A DNA stretch of 64,000 bases from Rhodocyclaceae bacterium (GTDB lineage: Bacteria > Pseudomonadota > Gammaproteobacteria > Burkholderiales > Rhodocyclaceae): contig JAGRGB010000028.1 of assembly GCA_020445745.1 (NCBI GenBank), positions 1 to 64,000 on the forward strand, in the 5' to 3' direction. The first letter of the stretch is position 1. Each line of letters opens with the position of its first letter. The notes below the pieces were generated by a model. It saw only the letters and a list, made by a program, of their open reading frames with translations. It was not told the origin of the DNA and made no database searches. A program made the translations under genes and the position numbers. Of this stretch, positions 35,939 to 45,487 are shown one piece after another.

Positions 35939-36760
35939 ATGAGCTCTGACATGGCAGTTTTTCCCCCGCCGGTGCTGGTTTTCGACGGCAGCGATCCGAC
36001 CGGCGCCGCCGGCCTGCAGGGTGCGGCGCTGACCTTGGCCGCGCGGGGCTGCCTGCCGCTGTCGGTGGCTACCGCGATCTACTGCGGCGACACCCGCGGC
36101 CTCGAGCACGTCTATGAGCTGGATGCGGAATGGGTTGCCGAACAGGCGCGCCCGCTGCTCGAGGACATCCCGGTCGCGGCGCTGCTGGTGGGTGACCCGG
36201 GCTGTCCCGACAGCGTCGGCGTGATCGCCGAGATCGCCGCCGACTATTCGGCGCCACTGGTGTTCGCGCCGGGCAGCCTGCGCGACTCGCCCGATCCCGA
36301 CGAGGCCGACGATCTGGTGGTGGCGAGCATCGAACTGCTGTTGCCGCAGACTGCGGTGCTGGTGGTCGATGGCACGGTGGCGATGCGCATCGTCGCCGCC
36401 GGCGATGACGACGGAGACTGCGGCAGCGCCCACGAAGCCGCCCGGCTGTTGCTCGGCTGTGGCGCCGAACGGGTGCTGTTGGCCGACGGCCGGGATGCGG
36501 CGATGCAGTCCACCGATCTGCTGATCGGTCCTGACGGCGTGATCCGCAAGGATCCGCGTCGCTGGCCGCAGATGCCGGTCAGCGGCAGCCTGTCGGTGCT
36601 CGCGGCGGCCGTCGCGGCCGGCCTGGCGCAGGGCCTGGATTGCATGCAGGCGGTGGGCGAGGCGCACCGATACCTGGCCGCGACCCTCGCATCGCCGGTA
36701 CGACCCGGCATGGGCGCCGCCCAGGCCGACCGCTTCGCGGCGAGCCGCGGCGGCTCATGA
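35939..36760 (+). CDS. ThiD-like hydroxymethylpyrimidine kinase homologue, active-site Cys missing
   Basis: 273 residues of the ribokinase-like ThiD family, which normally phosphorylates HMP and HMP-P in thiamine synthesis. The N-terminal substrate motif FDGSDPTGAAGLQGAAL is conserved. The usual H-G-T-G-C anion-hole/catalytic motif near residue 210 is replaced by V-S-G-S-L-S before LAAAVAAG, so the catalytic Cys is absent. Activity may be altered or lost. ATG 35939 is used; ATG 35951 is an alternative. Its stop overlaps the thiE start (ATGA), which keeps it tied to thiamine synthesis by context. Confidence 0.82.
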   Translation: MSSDMAVFPPPVLVFDGSDPTGAAGLQGAALTLAARGCLPLSVATAIYCGDTRGLEHVYELDAEWVAEQARPLLEDIPVAALLVGDPGCPDSVGVIAEIAADYSAPLVFAPGSLRDSPDPDEADDLVVASIELLLPQTAVLVVDGTVAMRIVAAGDDDGDCGSAHEAARLLLGCGAERVLLADGRDAAMQSTDLLIGPDGVIRKDPRRWPQMPVSGSLSVLAAAVAAGLAQGLDCMQAVGEAHRYLAATLASPVRPGMGAAQADRFAASRGGS

Positions 36761-37401
36761 GCTGGCGCGACGGCGGTCTCTACCTGGTGACCCGGGACTG
36801 CACGGCGAGCGACGCCCTGCTGGCCGAAGTGGCCGAGGCCCTCGGCGGCGGGCCGGCTTTGCTGCAGTATCGCTGCAAGCTGCCCGACCGCGAGCTGCGC
36901 TGCCGGCAGGCGGGCCAGGTGCTGGCGCTGTGCCGCAGCCGAGGCGTGCCGATGCTCGTCAATGACGATGTCGCTCTGGCCATCGCGATCGGTGCGGACG
37001 GTGCCCACATCGGCGGTGCCGACGGAGATCCCGCCGAGGCGCGCGCGGCGCTCGGCGAGGGCCGGATTCTCGGCGTGTCGTGCTACGACCGGATCGAGCG
37101 GGCGCGGGCGGCGCAGCGGGCGGGCGCCGACTACGTCGCGTTCGGCGCGATGTACCCGTCGTCGACCAAGCCGGACGCGGTCCACGCACCGATTTCCCTG
37201 ATACGGCGTGCGGCCGGCGAACTGACGGTGCCGGTGGCAGCGATCGGCGGGATCACCCTGGACAATGCCGCCGCCCTGGTGGCGGCCGGGGCGTCGCTGC
37301 TGGCGGTGATCAGCGATGTCTTCGAAGATCCGTCGCCGGCCGGCAGGGCTGCCGCCTACCGCGCCCTGTTCGATCGGCCGGCGCCACCGAACAATCCTTG
37401 A
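36757..37401 (+). CDS. thiE: Thiamine-phosphate synthase
   Basis: 214-residue TIM-barrel enzyme joining HMP pyrophosphate and thiazole phosphate to give thiamine phosphate. Substrate-binding motifs are LLQYRCK, PMLVNDDVALA, GADGAHIGGAD, the YVAFGAMYPSSTK loop and PVAAIGGIT. Length is typical. It overlaps thiD by four bases and is followed by hemL after 27 bases. Confidence 0.94.
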   Translation: MSWRDGGLYLVTRDCTASDALLAEVAEALGGGPALLQYRCKLPDRELRCRQAGQVLALCRSRGVPMLVNDDVALAIAIGADGAHIGGADGDPAEARAALGEGRILGVSCYDRIERARAAQRAGADYVAFGAMYPSSTKPDAVHAPISLIRRAAGELTVPVAAIGGITLDNAAALVAAGASLLAVISDVFEDPSPAGRAAAYRALFDRPAPPNNP

Positions 37402-37428
37402 ATCGAGATCTCACAGGAGACCATCTGG

Positions 37429-38712
37429 ATGAGTCGAAACCACCAATTGTTCGAGCGTGCCCAGCGCACCATCCCGGGCGGCGTCAATTCGCCCGTGCGG
37501 GCATTCCGCTCGGTCGGCGGCGATCCGCGTTTCATCGAGCGCGCCAAGGGCTGCCGGGTGTGGGATGCCGACGGCAACGCCTACATCGACTACGTCGGCT
37601 CGTGGGGCCCGGCGATCGTCGGCCATGCCCATCCCGAGGTCGTCGATGCGGTCAAGCGCGCCGCCGAGCGCGGCCTGTCCTACGGTGCCCCGACCGAAGC
37701 CGAGATCGAGATCGCCGAACTGCTGTGCGAGCGCCTGCCCAGCCTCGACATGGTGCGCCTGGTCAGTTCCGGCACCGAGGCGACGATGAGCGCGATACGG
37801 CTGGCCAGAGGCTTCACCGGCCGCGACGCGATCGTCAAGTTCGAGGGCTGTTACCACGGCCACGCCGACTGCCTGCTGGTGAAGGCCGGTTCCGGCCTGC
37901 TGACCTTCGGGAACCCGTCGTCCGGCGGCGTGCCGGACGACTTCGCGAAGCACACGATCGTGCTCGACTACAACGACGCGGCGCAGCTGGGCGAGGTCTT
38001 CGCGGCGCGCGGCGACGACATCGCCGCGGTGATCGTCGAGCCGGTGGCCGGCAACATGAACCTGGTGCGGCCGAGCGACGAATTCATGCACGAGTTGCGA
38101 CGCCTGTGTACCGCCCACGGCGCCGTGCTGATCTTCGACGAAGTGATGACCGGCTTCCGGGTCGGGCCCCGGGGCGCCCAGGGGCTGTTCGGGGTGACCC
38201 CCGACCTGACCACGCTGGGCAAGGTCATCGGTGGCGGCATGCCGGTCGGCGCGTTCGGTGGCCGGCGCGACATCATGGAGCGAATCGCGCCGCTGGGCAG
38301 CGTCTACCAGGCCGGCACCCTGTCCGGCAGCCCGGTGGCCGTCGCCGCCGGCCTGGCATCGCTTCGTCTGATCGCCGGCGATGGCTTCTACGAGAGGCTG
38401 GCGGCGCGCACCACGCGCCTGGTCGAGGGCCTCAAGGCCGCCGCCGGCCGCCATCGCGTGACCTTCACCGCCCAGTCGCTGGGCGGCATGTTCGGCCTGT
38501 ACTTTTCCGCGGCGTGCCCCGCGGGTTATGCTGACGTGATGGCGGGCGACCGCGACGCCTTCAACCGCTTCTTCCACGCGATGCTGGAAGCCGGGCACTA
38601 CTTCGCGCCGTCGGCCTTCGAGGCGGGCTTCGTGTCTGCCGCCCATGGCGACGACGACATCGATCTCACCGTGTCGGCCGCCGACGCCGTGTTCGCGGGC
38701 ATGGCCGGGTGA
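37429..38712 (+). CDS. hemL: Glutamate-1-semialdehyde 2,1-aminomutase
   Basis: 427 residues. Converts glutamate-1-semialdehyde to 5-aminolevulinate in the C5 haem pathway with PLP/PMP. N-terminal [19 protein letters not shown], the PLP-phosphate region [20 protein letters not shown], the [16 protein letters not shown] segment and cofactor Lys265 in [17 protein letters not shown] are all present, as is the gating loop region [13 protein letters not shown]. An AGGAG ribosome site precedes the start. thiE-hemL adjacency is common in betaproteobacteria. Confidence 0.97.
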   Translation: MSRNHQLFERAQRTIPGGVNSPVRAFRSVGGDPRFIERAKGCRVWDADGNAYIDYVGSWGPAIVGHAHPEVVDAVKRAAERGLSYGAPTEAEIEIAELLCERLPSLDMVRLVSSGTEATMSAIRLARGFTGRDAIVKFEGCYHGHADCLLVKAGSGLLTFGNPSSGGVPDDFAKHTIVLDYNDAAQLGEVFAARGDDIAAVIVEPVAGNMNLVRPSDEFMHELRRLCTAHGAVLIFDEVMTGFRVGPRGAQGLFGVTPDLTTLGKVIGGGMPVGAFGGRRDIMERIAPLGSVYQAGTLSGSPVAVAAGLASLRLIAGDGFYERLAARTTRLVEGLKAAAGRHRVTFTAQSLGGMFGLYFSAACPAGYADVMAGDRDAFNRFFHAMLEAGHYFAPSAFEAGFVSAAHGDDDIDLTVSAADAVFAGMAG

Positions 38713-38761
38713 CTCCCCCGGGTCGCCGCAGGGATCGCATCGAGGGAGCGGAATATCGGAA

Positions 38762-39379
38762 ATGACGACGAGCAAGGGTGAGCGTACCCGCAGCACGATC
38801 CTCGACGCAGCCGTCGCGCTGGCCTGCGTGCAGGGATTCGAGGCCTTGTCGATCGGCTCGCTGGCCGATCGCGTGGGGATGTCCAAGAGCGGTCTGTTCG
38901 GCCATTTCGGCTCCCGCGAAGAGCTGCAGATCGCTGCCATCGAGGCCGCGGCGGAGCGCTTCGCGGTGCTGGTCTATCGGCCGGCCCTCGAGGCGCCGCG
39001 CGGTCTGGCGCGGCTCAACGCGCTGATCGACAACTGGCTGACCTGGGTCGAGCGCTGCGGTTGGGACGGCGGCTGTCCGCTGGAAGGCGCGATCCACGAA
39101 TTCGACGATCGTCCGGGGCCGGTCAAGGCCGCGGTGGTCAGGCATTTCAGCCGGCTCGAACGCGAACTCGCGCGCACCATCCGCCTTTGTGTGGATACCG
39201 GGGAATTCGACCGTGATCTCGACGTCGATCTGTTCGTGTTCCGCCTGATGGGGGTGGTGATGGCATTCCACTACCGTCGGCGGCTGATGGGCGGCACCCG
39301 TGCCGAGGCGGTGACCCGCGGCGCCTTCGCGATGCTGATCAAGGAATCCGCACCGGGCCGGGTCCGGCTCGACCAGTAG
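38762..39379 (+). CDS. TetR family transcriptional regulator
   Basis: 205 residues. The N-terminal helix-turn-helix is clear (TILDAAVALACVQGFEALSIGSLADRVGMSKSGLFGHFGSREEL, residues about 11-55). The C-terminal ligand domain contains L-T-W-V-E-R-C-G-W-D-G-G-C-P-L-E, a C-P-rich pattern found in a TetR subgroup with TetR_C_33-like C-termini. Ligand unknown. GGGAGCGGA precedes ATG 38762. It is 49 bases after hemL and converges on mgtE. Target genes cannot be assigned; none of the immediate neighbours is an obvious efflux or metabolic target. Confidence 0.9.
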   Translation: MTTSKGERTRSTILDAAVALACVQGFEALSIGSLADRVGMSKSGLFGHFGSREELQIAAIEAAAERFAVLVYRPALEAPRGLARLNALIDNWLTWVERCGWDGGCPLEGAIHEFDDRPGPVKAAVVRHFSRLERELARTIRLCVDTGEFDRDLDVDLFVFRLMGVVMAFHYRRRLMGGTRAEAVTRGAFAMLIKESAPGRVRLDQ

Positions 39380-39400
39380 CCGTCGCCGCGCTGCCGCGCG

Positions 39401-40843
39401 TCACACCAGGAACAGGGTTGCCAGACCGAGAAAGATGAAGAATCCGCCGGAGTCGGTGCAGGCGGTGATCAGTACGCTCGAGCCGAGTGCCGGATCGCGC
39501 CCCAGGCGCTGCATCGTCATCGGGATGAACACCCCCATCGCCGCCGCCAGCAACAGGTTCAGCGTCGTCGCGGCGGTCATCACCAGACCCAGCTGCCAGC
39601 CACCGTAGAGCAGCCACGCGACGACGCCGAGCAGGCTGCCCCACACCAGGCCGTTGAACAGGGCGACGCCGGTCTCCTTCTTGAGCAGTCGGATCGCGCT
39701 GTCGCCGCCGAGTTGGCCCATCGCCATCGAGCGCACGATCATCGTGATCGTCTGGTTGCCGGAATTGCCACCGATGCCGGCGACGATCGGCATCAGCGCA
39801 GCCAGTGCCACCAGCTTCTCGATCGATCCCTCGAACATGCCGATGACCCGCGACGCGACGAAGGCCGTCACCAGGTTCACCGCCAGCCACGCCCAGCGGT
39901 TCTTCACCGAGTCGAACACCGGCGCGAAGATGTCCTCGCCCTCGCGCAGGCCGGCATGGCTGAGGATCTCGGCGTCGGCGTCCTCGCGGATGAAATCGAC
40001 GACGTCGGCCACCGTCACCCGCCCCATCAGGCGGCCTTCGGCGTCGACCACCGGCGCCGAGACGAGGTCGTAGCGCTCGAAGGCGCTGGCCGCCTCCTCG
40101 GCCTTGTCGTCCGGCCGCAGGCATAGCGGCTCGGCGATCATGACCTCGGCGACGGTGTGCTCGGGATCGTTGATCAGCAGCGAATTCACCGGCAGCACAC
40201 CGCGCAACTGCTCGGCGCGGTCGATCACGAACAACTGGTCGGTATGGTCCGGCAGTTCCTCGAAGCGCCGCAGATAGCGCAGCACCACCTCGAGGCTCAC
40301 GTCCTCGCGGATCGTGACCATCTCGAATTCCATCAGCGCGCCGACGGCGTCCTCGGCATAGGACATCGCCGCCCGCAGTCGGGCCCGCTCGTCGAGGTCG
40401 AGGGAGAGATAGACATCCTCCATGACCTCTTCCGGCAGATCCGGCGCCAGATCCGCCAGTTCGTCGGCGTCGAGGGTCTCGGCGGCGGCCTTGAGCTCTT
40501 CCGGCGCCATCGTCTCGATCAGCGATTCGCGAACCGCGTCGGAGACTTCGAGGAGGATGTCGCCGTCGCGCTCGGCGCGCACCAGCTCCCAGACGAACAG
40601 GCGCTCGTCGAGGGGCAGGGTCTCGAGGAGGTCGGCGATGTCGGCCGGGTGGAGCGCGTCGAGGCGCTCGCCGAGTTCGGCGACGTGCTGCTTGTGCACC
40701 AACCCCTCGACCAGATCGTGGCGCGGCATCTCCTGACGATGGACCAGGCCCTCGACCAGGCGATGCCGGGAGAGCAGTTCCTGGACCTCCTTGAGCTGCT
40801 GCAGGACCTCTTCGCGGGAGCGGGGCTGTTCGGCTTCGGCCAT
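39401..40843 (-). CDS. mgtE: MgtE magnesium transporter
   Basis: 480 residues. The MgtE N domain (about 60-160, with LHPADIADLLETLP), two CBS domains (about 165-285, with DDKAEEAASAFERYDLVSAPVVD and GRLMGRVTVADVVDFI), and a five-helix transmembrane pore region from about 310, with the motif GIGGNSGNQTITMIVRSMAMG and the terminal TACTDSGGFFIFLGLA. The CBS and N domains sense cytosolic Mg and gate the channel in known homologues. Before the N domain sits a short direct repeat of R-H-x-L-V-E-G-L-V-H-x-Q (about residues 26-52), which is not part of the core family. Confidence 0.95.
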   Translation of the reverse strand: MAEAEQPRSREEVLQQLKEVQELLSRHRLVEGLVHRQEMPRHDLVEGLVHKQHVAELGERLDALHPADIADLLETLPLDERLFVWELVRAERDGDILLEVSDAVRESLIETMAPEELKAAAETLDADELADLAPDLPEEVMEDVYLSLDLDERARLRAAMSYAEDAVGALMEFEMVTIREDVSLEVVLRYLRRFEELPDHTDQLFVIDRAEQLRGVLPVNSLLINDPEHTVAEVMIAEPLCLRPDDKAEEAASAFERYDLVSAPVVDAEGRLMGRVTVADVVDFIREDADAEILSHAGLREGEDIFAPVFDSVKNRWAWLAVNLVTAFVASRVIGMFEGSIEKLVALAALMPIVAGIGGNSGNQTITMIVRSMAMGQLGGDSAIRLLKKETGVALFNGLVWGSLLGVVAWLLYGGWQLGLVMTAATTLNLLLAAAMGVFIPMTMQRLGRDPALGSSVLITACTDSGGFFIFLGLATLFLV

Positions 40844-41020
40844 GATCCTCGTTCGCTGGGGGTTTGACCGCTGTCCTGCGCGACCAGGCAGGCGGCGCTC
40901 GGGGCGGCAGCCGGCGCGGCGAGTCGTCGCCCGCGGCCGGTCGCGATGCTGCGGCGCGTAAGCCGCGATTCTACGGGCTTTGGGGCGGCTGCCGCGAGTC
41001 CGCCCGGGGCGGCGGGGCGC

Positions 41021-41713
41021 TCAGGGGATTTCGGAGCGGTGCATGCGGCGGCGCACGCTGTCGGCGTGGGCCGCCAGGCGCGGGCCGAAATCCCGCTCGT
41101 AGCGGCGTGGATTGGGCAGCATCACGGCCAGCCGGGCGGCCTGGGCGGGGCCGAGTTCGGCGGCAGGGATGCCGAAGTATCGGTGTGCCGCGGCCTCGGC
41201 GCCGAACACCCCTTGTCCCCACTCGACGACGTTCAGGTAGACCTCGAGGATGCGCCGCTTGCTCCACAAGCCCTCGATCATCAGCGTGATCACCGCCTCC
41301 TCGGCCTTGCGCAGGTAGCTCTTGCCCGGCCACAGGAACAGGTTCTTGGCCAGTTGCTGGCTGATCGTCGAGCCGCCGGCGGCCGGGCGGCCACGGCGCT
41401 GGTTGCGTTCGATGGCGCGCTGGATGCCGTCCCAGTCGAAGCCCTCGTGGTCGACGAACTTGTCGTCCTCGGCGGCGACCACGGCGCGCTTGAGGTGCAC
41501 CGAAATGCGCTCGTAGGGCACCCAGTGGTGGCGTAGCCGGGCGTCGGGGTCGTCGGCCCGCATCGCCGCCAGGCGCAGCTCCATGAAGCGGGTGCGCGCA
41601 GGATCGAAACGGCTCCACCAGATCAGCTGCGAGAGGATCACCGCGTGGACCAGCACCGCCACCGCCACCAGGCCCAGCAGCGCGATTCCGAGCCATCGCA
41701 TCAGCCTGCGCAT
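41021..41713 (-). CDS. mtgA: Monofunctional biosynthetic peptidoglycan transglycosylase
   Basis: 230 residues. One N-terminal membrane anchor (about 7-33) and a GT51 glycosyltransferase domain. Catalytic Glu82 lies in AEDDKFVDHEG, followed by GGSTISQQLAKNLFLWPGKSYLRKAEE, MIEGLWSKRRILEVYLNVVEWG and FGAEAAAHRYFG. It polymerises lipid II into glycan strands without a transpeptidase domain. It lies 43 bases after the TonB-like gene. Confidence 0.95.
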   Translation of the reverse strand: MRRLMRWLGIALLGLVAVAVLVHAVILSQLIWWSRFDPARTRFMELRLAAMRADDPDARLRHHWVPYERISVHLKRAVVAAEDDKFVDHEGFDWDGIQRAIERNQRRGRPAAGGSTISQQLAKNLFLWPGKSYLRKAEEAVITLMIEGLWSKRRILEVYLNVVEWGQGVFGAEAAAHRYFGIPAAELGPAQAARLAVMLPNPRRYERDFGPRLAAHADSVRRRMHRSEIP

Positions 41714-41756
41714 CGCCGAGCCTCAGGGCCGCCGCCGGCGGCGTCCGGCCCGGGCG

Positions 41757-42653
41757 CTAGCGCGCGGTGAGGGTGTCCGCATTGGTGAAGTTCCAGGTAC
41801 GCACGATCTCGATCTGGTCGGTGTCGCGGCGGATGTCCGGTGGGAACTCGGCGAACGGACTGGCCAGTTCGACGATGCGGCGGGCGGCGGCGTCGAGGAT
41901 GTCGTGGCCGCTGGAGCGGACCACGTCGATCTTCACGACGCTGCCGTCGTCGCGCAGGATGACCGACAGCAGCAGGCTGCCGTAGACCTTGCCGCGGGCC
42001 GCCTCGGGATAGTTCAGGGTGCCCACCCGCTCGATCTTCTGGCGCCAGTCCTCGACGTACTGGGCAAAGCGGTATTCCTTGGTGCGCGCGCCGACGAACT
42101 TGCGGCGCGGGCGCCTGGCGTATTCCTGCAGGCGTTTCTCGACCCGGGCTTCGAGCCGCGCAATCGCCGCCGCGCTGTCGAGCAGATCCTGGCCGGATAC
42201 CCGGGCCTCCTCCGGCTGCTGTTGCTGCTGCTGTCTGGCGACCACCCGGGTCTCGGCCCTGGCCCGGGTCAGCAACTCGCGCTGGGCGGCCTCGAGCTGC
42301 TGCACCCGGCGCTGCGCCTGGAGCAGGGCGTCGCCGCGGACGTCCTGCTGCTTGGCCGGCAGCGGGCTGGCGGCGTGCACGTCGCTGTCGGTGTTGCCGC
42401 CGCCGTCGAGGTTCGCCTGGGCGAGCGCCTCGGGCTTGTCCGACGGCCGTTCGTGGCGGGCATTGACCAGCACCACTTCGAGGCCGCGGTCGCGGAACGG
42501 CTTGTCGAGTTCGGGCAACTTGAAGCGGATCGACAGGATCAGGCCGTGCACCAGGATCGAAGCGAGGATCGCGAAGTGCAGCGCGTAGCGGGACACCGCC
42601 ACCGGTGGCGGCAGGGTGCTGGGACGCGACGCCCGGGAGCGCTTGCGGGCCAT
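41757..42653 (-). CDS. TonB-like energy transducer protein
   Basis: 298 residues. An N-terminal membrane helix (about 23-42, YALHFAILASILVHGLILSI) is followed by a periplasmic linker with a coiled coil and a Gln run (about 105-145), and a TonB C-terminal domain (about 205-298) with YPEAARGKVYGSLLLSVILRDDGSVVKIDVVRSSG and the aromatic end IVRTWNF. It has the S-x-x-x-H-pattern region in helix one (SILVHG). It would transmit proton-motive energy to outer membrane receptors, but no exbB/exbD or receptor gene is next to it, so the partner is unknown. It lies between mtgA and an RNase gene in one direction. Confidence 0.85.
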   Translation of the reverse strand: MARKRSRASRPSTLPPPVAVSRYALHFAILASILVHGLILSIRFKLPELDKPFRDRGLEVVLVNARHERPSDKPEALAQANLDGGGNTDSDVHAASPLPAKQQDVRGDALLQAQRRVQQLEAAQRELLTRARAETRVVARQQQQQQPEEARVSGQDLLDSAAAIARLEARVEKRLQEYARRPRRKFVGARTKEYRFAQYVEDWRQKIERVGTLNYPEAARGKVYGSLLLSVILRDDGSVVKIDVVRSSGHDILDAAARRIVELASPFAEFPPDIRRDTDQIEIVRTWNFTNADTLTAR

Positions 42654-42657
42654 GGAT

Positions 42658-44562
42658 TCAGAATTCCAGTTCCGTGGTCAGCTCGTCGTCGCTCGGTGCC
42701 GACAGGACCTCGATGAAGCGTGCGTGGAGTTCGATGTCGATCAGGTCGCTGCCGGTGATCGCCAGCCTGACGCGGCTGCCCGGCAACTGCAGCGGCATCG
42801 ACGGCACCTTGAACACGAACGGCGCGTGCTCGAGCCGTACCACGTTGTCGCGCAGCACGCGCACGACGACCTCGCCGGCCTCGTCCTGACGCAGCCAGCG
42901 CAGGCACCAGTAGCGCTCCATCATCCGCTGGAACTCGGCGTAGGCGGCGTAGGTCACTTCGAAGTCGCGCATCGCCGCCATCAGGTCGGGCGACTTGTCG
43001 GCGAATGGCGGCGCTTCGCCACGAAGCGTCGCCAGCAGCTGCCACTGGTTGACCAGATCGACATAGCGGCGCAACGGCGAGCTGCTCCAGGCATAGCTGT
43101 CGACGCCCAGTCCCTCGTGGGGGCCGCTGACCGTCGACATCCGCACCTTGCCGCCGGCCTGGACCCGGTAGAGGCCCGACACGCCGTGCTCGGCGAGTTC
43201 TCGGCCCCAGGTGGCATTGGCCAGGATCATCAGCTCGGCGACCAGCTTGTCCATCGGCGAACCCCGCTGCCGTTCGGTGATGGTGACGAAGCCGGGCCCG
43301 TCGCGACTCTCGCTCTGCCAGTCGACATAGAAGCTGAAGTCGGTCTGCCGAGGCTGGCTCGAGGCCTTGCCGCGGCCGGCTTCGAGCACCGTCGCCAGTT
43401 CCCAGAGCAGGGTCAGTTCCCGCTTCCACGGGTAGTCCTCGCCGTGGTCGCTGGTCAGGCTCTCTTCGTTGAACAGCGGCTCGATGTCGTGGTGGCGCAG
43501 ATTGGCCACCACCGGAACCAGCTCGATCCGGGTCTGGTGGGCCGAGATCGCCAGGGCCGGGCTGAGGTCCAGGTACAGCGACAAGGCCGGGCGGGTGTGG
43601 CCGGCCGACAGCGTGAAGGATTCGACCACGGCATCGGGCAGCATCGTGATCTTGCGCCCCGGCATGTACACCGTGGACAGGCGCTCGCGGGCGATGGTGT
43701 CGAGCGTCGAGCCGCGTCCAAAGCCGAGCGCCGGCGCCGCGATGTGGATGCCGACCCGCCAGCCGCCGCCGTCCACTGCGGTCACCGAGAACGCGTCGTC
43801 GATTTCGGTGGTGGTGGCATCGTCGATCGAAAATGCCGAGACTGCGGCCACCGGCAGGTCGTCCGGCAACTCGGGCGCGACCCCGGGCGGGAAGTCGGTG
43901 CCGTCCGGGAAGTGCTCGAACAGGAAGCGCCCGAAGTGCAGGTCGTGTGACGACGACACCGCGCCACAGCGCAGCAGCAGGCGCGCGGTCGACAGGCCGG
44001 CGTCCACGCTCGCGGCCTCCAGGGCCTTGACCTCGAGCCGGTTGCGGTCGGGTCGGAACATGATCTGGTCGAGCATCGGCGCGAACTCTTCCGGCAGCCG
44101 GCCTTCGAGCAGGGTGTCCCGCATGCGGGAGACGGCCTCGGCCTGCTGCTGCTTCTTCTCGAGCCCGGTGAGCGCCGCCTGCAGGATCTCGGCGGGGGCC
44201 TTGCGGTAGCGGCCGCGGCCCTTGCGGTGGAAATAGACCGGCGCCGCGTGGAGGGCCATCAGTACCGCCGCCGACTCCACCGCGCTCGGCGCACGGCCGT
44301 GATACTCCCGCGCGAAATCTTCGAAGCCGAATTCGTCGTCGCCGCAGACCTCCCACAGGAAGGGCACGTCCTGTTCCGCCGACTCGGCCTGGGCCTGCTC
44401 GAGCAGCGCCGGGGGCGTGGGGCTGTCGAAGCGCAGCAGGGCGTGGGCAGCCTTGAGCTTGAGGCGCTTGCCATGGGTGTTCTCCACCTGCAGCGAGGCG
44501 CCGCCGTCCTGCAGGATGGTACCGGCCTTGAAATGACCGTCCTCTTCGAAAAGTACGTACAT
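42658..44562 (-). CDS. RNase II/R family exoribonuclease (RNB domain)
   Basis: 634 residues. The central RNB domain begins FSIDDATTTEIDDAFSV (about residues 245-262), carrying the acidic residues that bind catalytic Mg, followed by GIHIAAPALGFGRGSTLDTIARERLSTVYMPGRKITMLP, and ends with SSSPLRRYVDLVNQWQLL, the conserved RNA-clamping region. The C-terminal portion could form a small OB-type domain. It is shorter than RNase R (about 750-820) and lacks the basic lysine-rich tail, so it may be an RNase II-like 3'-5' exonuclease of a divergent subgroup. The start is ATG 44562. Four bases separate it from the TonB-like gene. Confidence 0.9.
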   Translation of the reverse strand: MYVLFEEDGHFKAGTILQDGGASLQVENTHGKRLKLKAAHALLRFDSPTPPALLEQAQAESAEQDVPFLWEVCGDDEFGFEDFAREYHGRAPSAVESAAVLMALHAAPVYFHRKGRGRYRKAPAEILQAALTGLEKKQQQAEAVSRMRDTLLEGRLPEEFAPMLDQIMFRPDRNRLEVKALEAASVDAGLSTARLLLRCGAVSSSHDLHFGRFLFEHFPDGTDFPPGVAPELPDDLPVAAVSAFSIDDATTTEIDDAFSVTAVDGGGWRVGIHIAAPALGFGRGSTLDTIARERLSTVYMPGRKITMLPDAVVESFTLSAGHTRPALSLYLDLSPALAISAHQTRIELVPVVANLRHHDIEPLFNEESLTSDHGEDYPWKRELTLLWELATVLEAGRGKASSQPRQTDFSFYVDWQSESRDGPGFVTITERQRGSPMDKLVAELMILANATWGRELAEHGVSGLYRVQAGGKVRMSTVSGPHEGLGVDSYAWSSSPLRRYVDLVNQWQLLATLRGEAPPFADKSPDLMAAMRDFEVTYAAYAEFQRMMERYWCLRWLRQDEAGEVVVRVLRDNVVRLEHAPFVFKVPSMPLQLPGSRVRLAITGSDLIDIELHARFIEVLSAPSDDELTTELEF

Positions 44563-44575
44563 CGGTGACTCCGGA

Positions 44576-45487
44576 CTAGCCCGCCAGTGTACCGGATGCC
44601 CGGGCCCGTTGGCGCGAGGCTCGCCAGAGGTCCGCCGAATAGACGGCCAACGCCAGCCAGATCAGTGCGAAGGCGGCCAGGCGGCCGCTTTCGAAAGGTT
44701 CGTGGAAGACCAGCACCGCCAGCAGGAAGTTCAGGCTCGGCGCCAGATACTGGGAGAAGCCGACGGTGGTCAATGGCAGCCGGCGGGCGCCGTAGGCGAA
44801 CAGCATCAGCGGAACCGCGGTGATCAGCCCGGCCATCGGCAGCAGCAAGCCGAGCCCGATCACCGCTGTGGTGTCGATTTGGCCGCGCTGGGCCTGCCAG
44901 CCGAGCCAGACCAGGGCGGGCACGCTGAGCAGCGCCGACTCTATCAGCAGGCCGTCGACCGCATCCACCGGCGCGCGCTTGCGCAGCAAGCCGTACAGCC
45001 CGAAGGTGAGCGCGAGGAACAGTGCGATCCACGGCATGCTGCCGACCTGCCACACCCGCAGCAGCACGCCGGCGACCGCGATCGCCGCGGCCAGCCGTTG
45101 CGCCGGGCGCAGTCGCTCGCCGAGCAGCAGTGCGCCGAGCAGCATGCTGAACAGCGGGTTGATGAAATATCCGAGACTGGCTTCGAGGGTGCGGCCGGCA
45201 TTGATCGCCCAAACGAACGCGAGCCAGTTGGCGCCGCTCAGCAGCGCGGTGGCGGCCAGGGTCGCGGCGAGCCCCGGATGCGCCGCGAGCTGACGCCGGA
45301 CGCCGCCGATCCGCCCGGCGAGGGCCAGCACGGTGGCCAGCAGCAGCGCCGACCACAGGGCCCGGTGGGCGACGATGTCCTCCGCCGGCAGGGCCGCGAC
45401 CGCCTTGAAGTACAGCGGTGACAGCCCCCAGATCGCGAAGGCGGTGACGATCGCGACGAGCGCCGGCCGCTGGCGCTCGTCATTCAC
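44576..45487 (-). CDS. rarD: RarD/EamA family membrane transporter
   Basis: 303 residues, ten predicted transmembrane helices in two EamA repeats. RarD hallmarks are the opening FAIWGLSPLYFKAVAALPAEDIVAHRALWS and NWLAFVWAINAGRTLEASLGYFINPLFSMLLG, then LPLTTVGFSQYLAPSLNFLLAVLVFHEPF. The transported substrate of RarD proteins is not well established. It starts with GTG at 45487, overlapping the methyltransferase stop as GTGA. Confidence 0.9.
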   Translation of the reverse strand: MNDERQRPALVAIVTAFAIWGLSPLYFKAVAALPAEDIVAHRALWSALLLATVLALAGRIGGVRRQLAAHPGLAATLAATALLSGANWLAFVWAINAGRTLEASLGYFINPLFSMLLGALLLGERLRPAQRLAAAIAVAGVLLRVWQVGSMPWIALFLALTFGLYGLLRKRAPVDAVDGLLIESALLSVPALVWLGWQAQRGQIDTTAVIGLGLLLPMAGLITAVPLMLFAYGARRLPLTTVGFSQYLAPSLNFLLAVLVFHEPFESGRLAAFALIWLALAVYSADLWRASRQRARASGTLAG

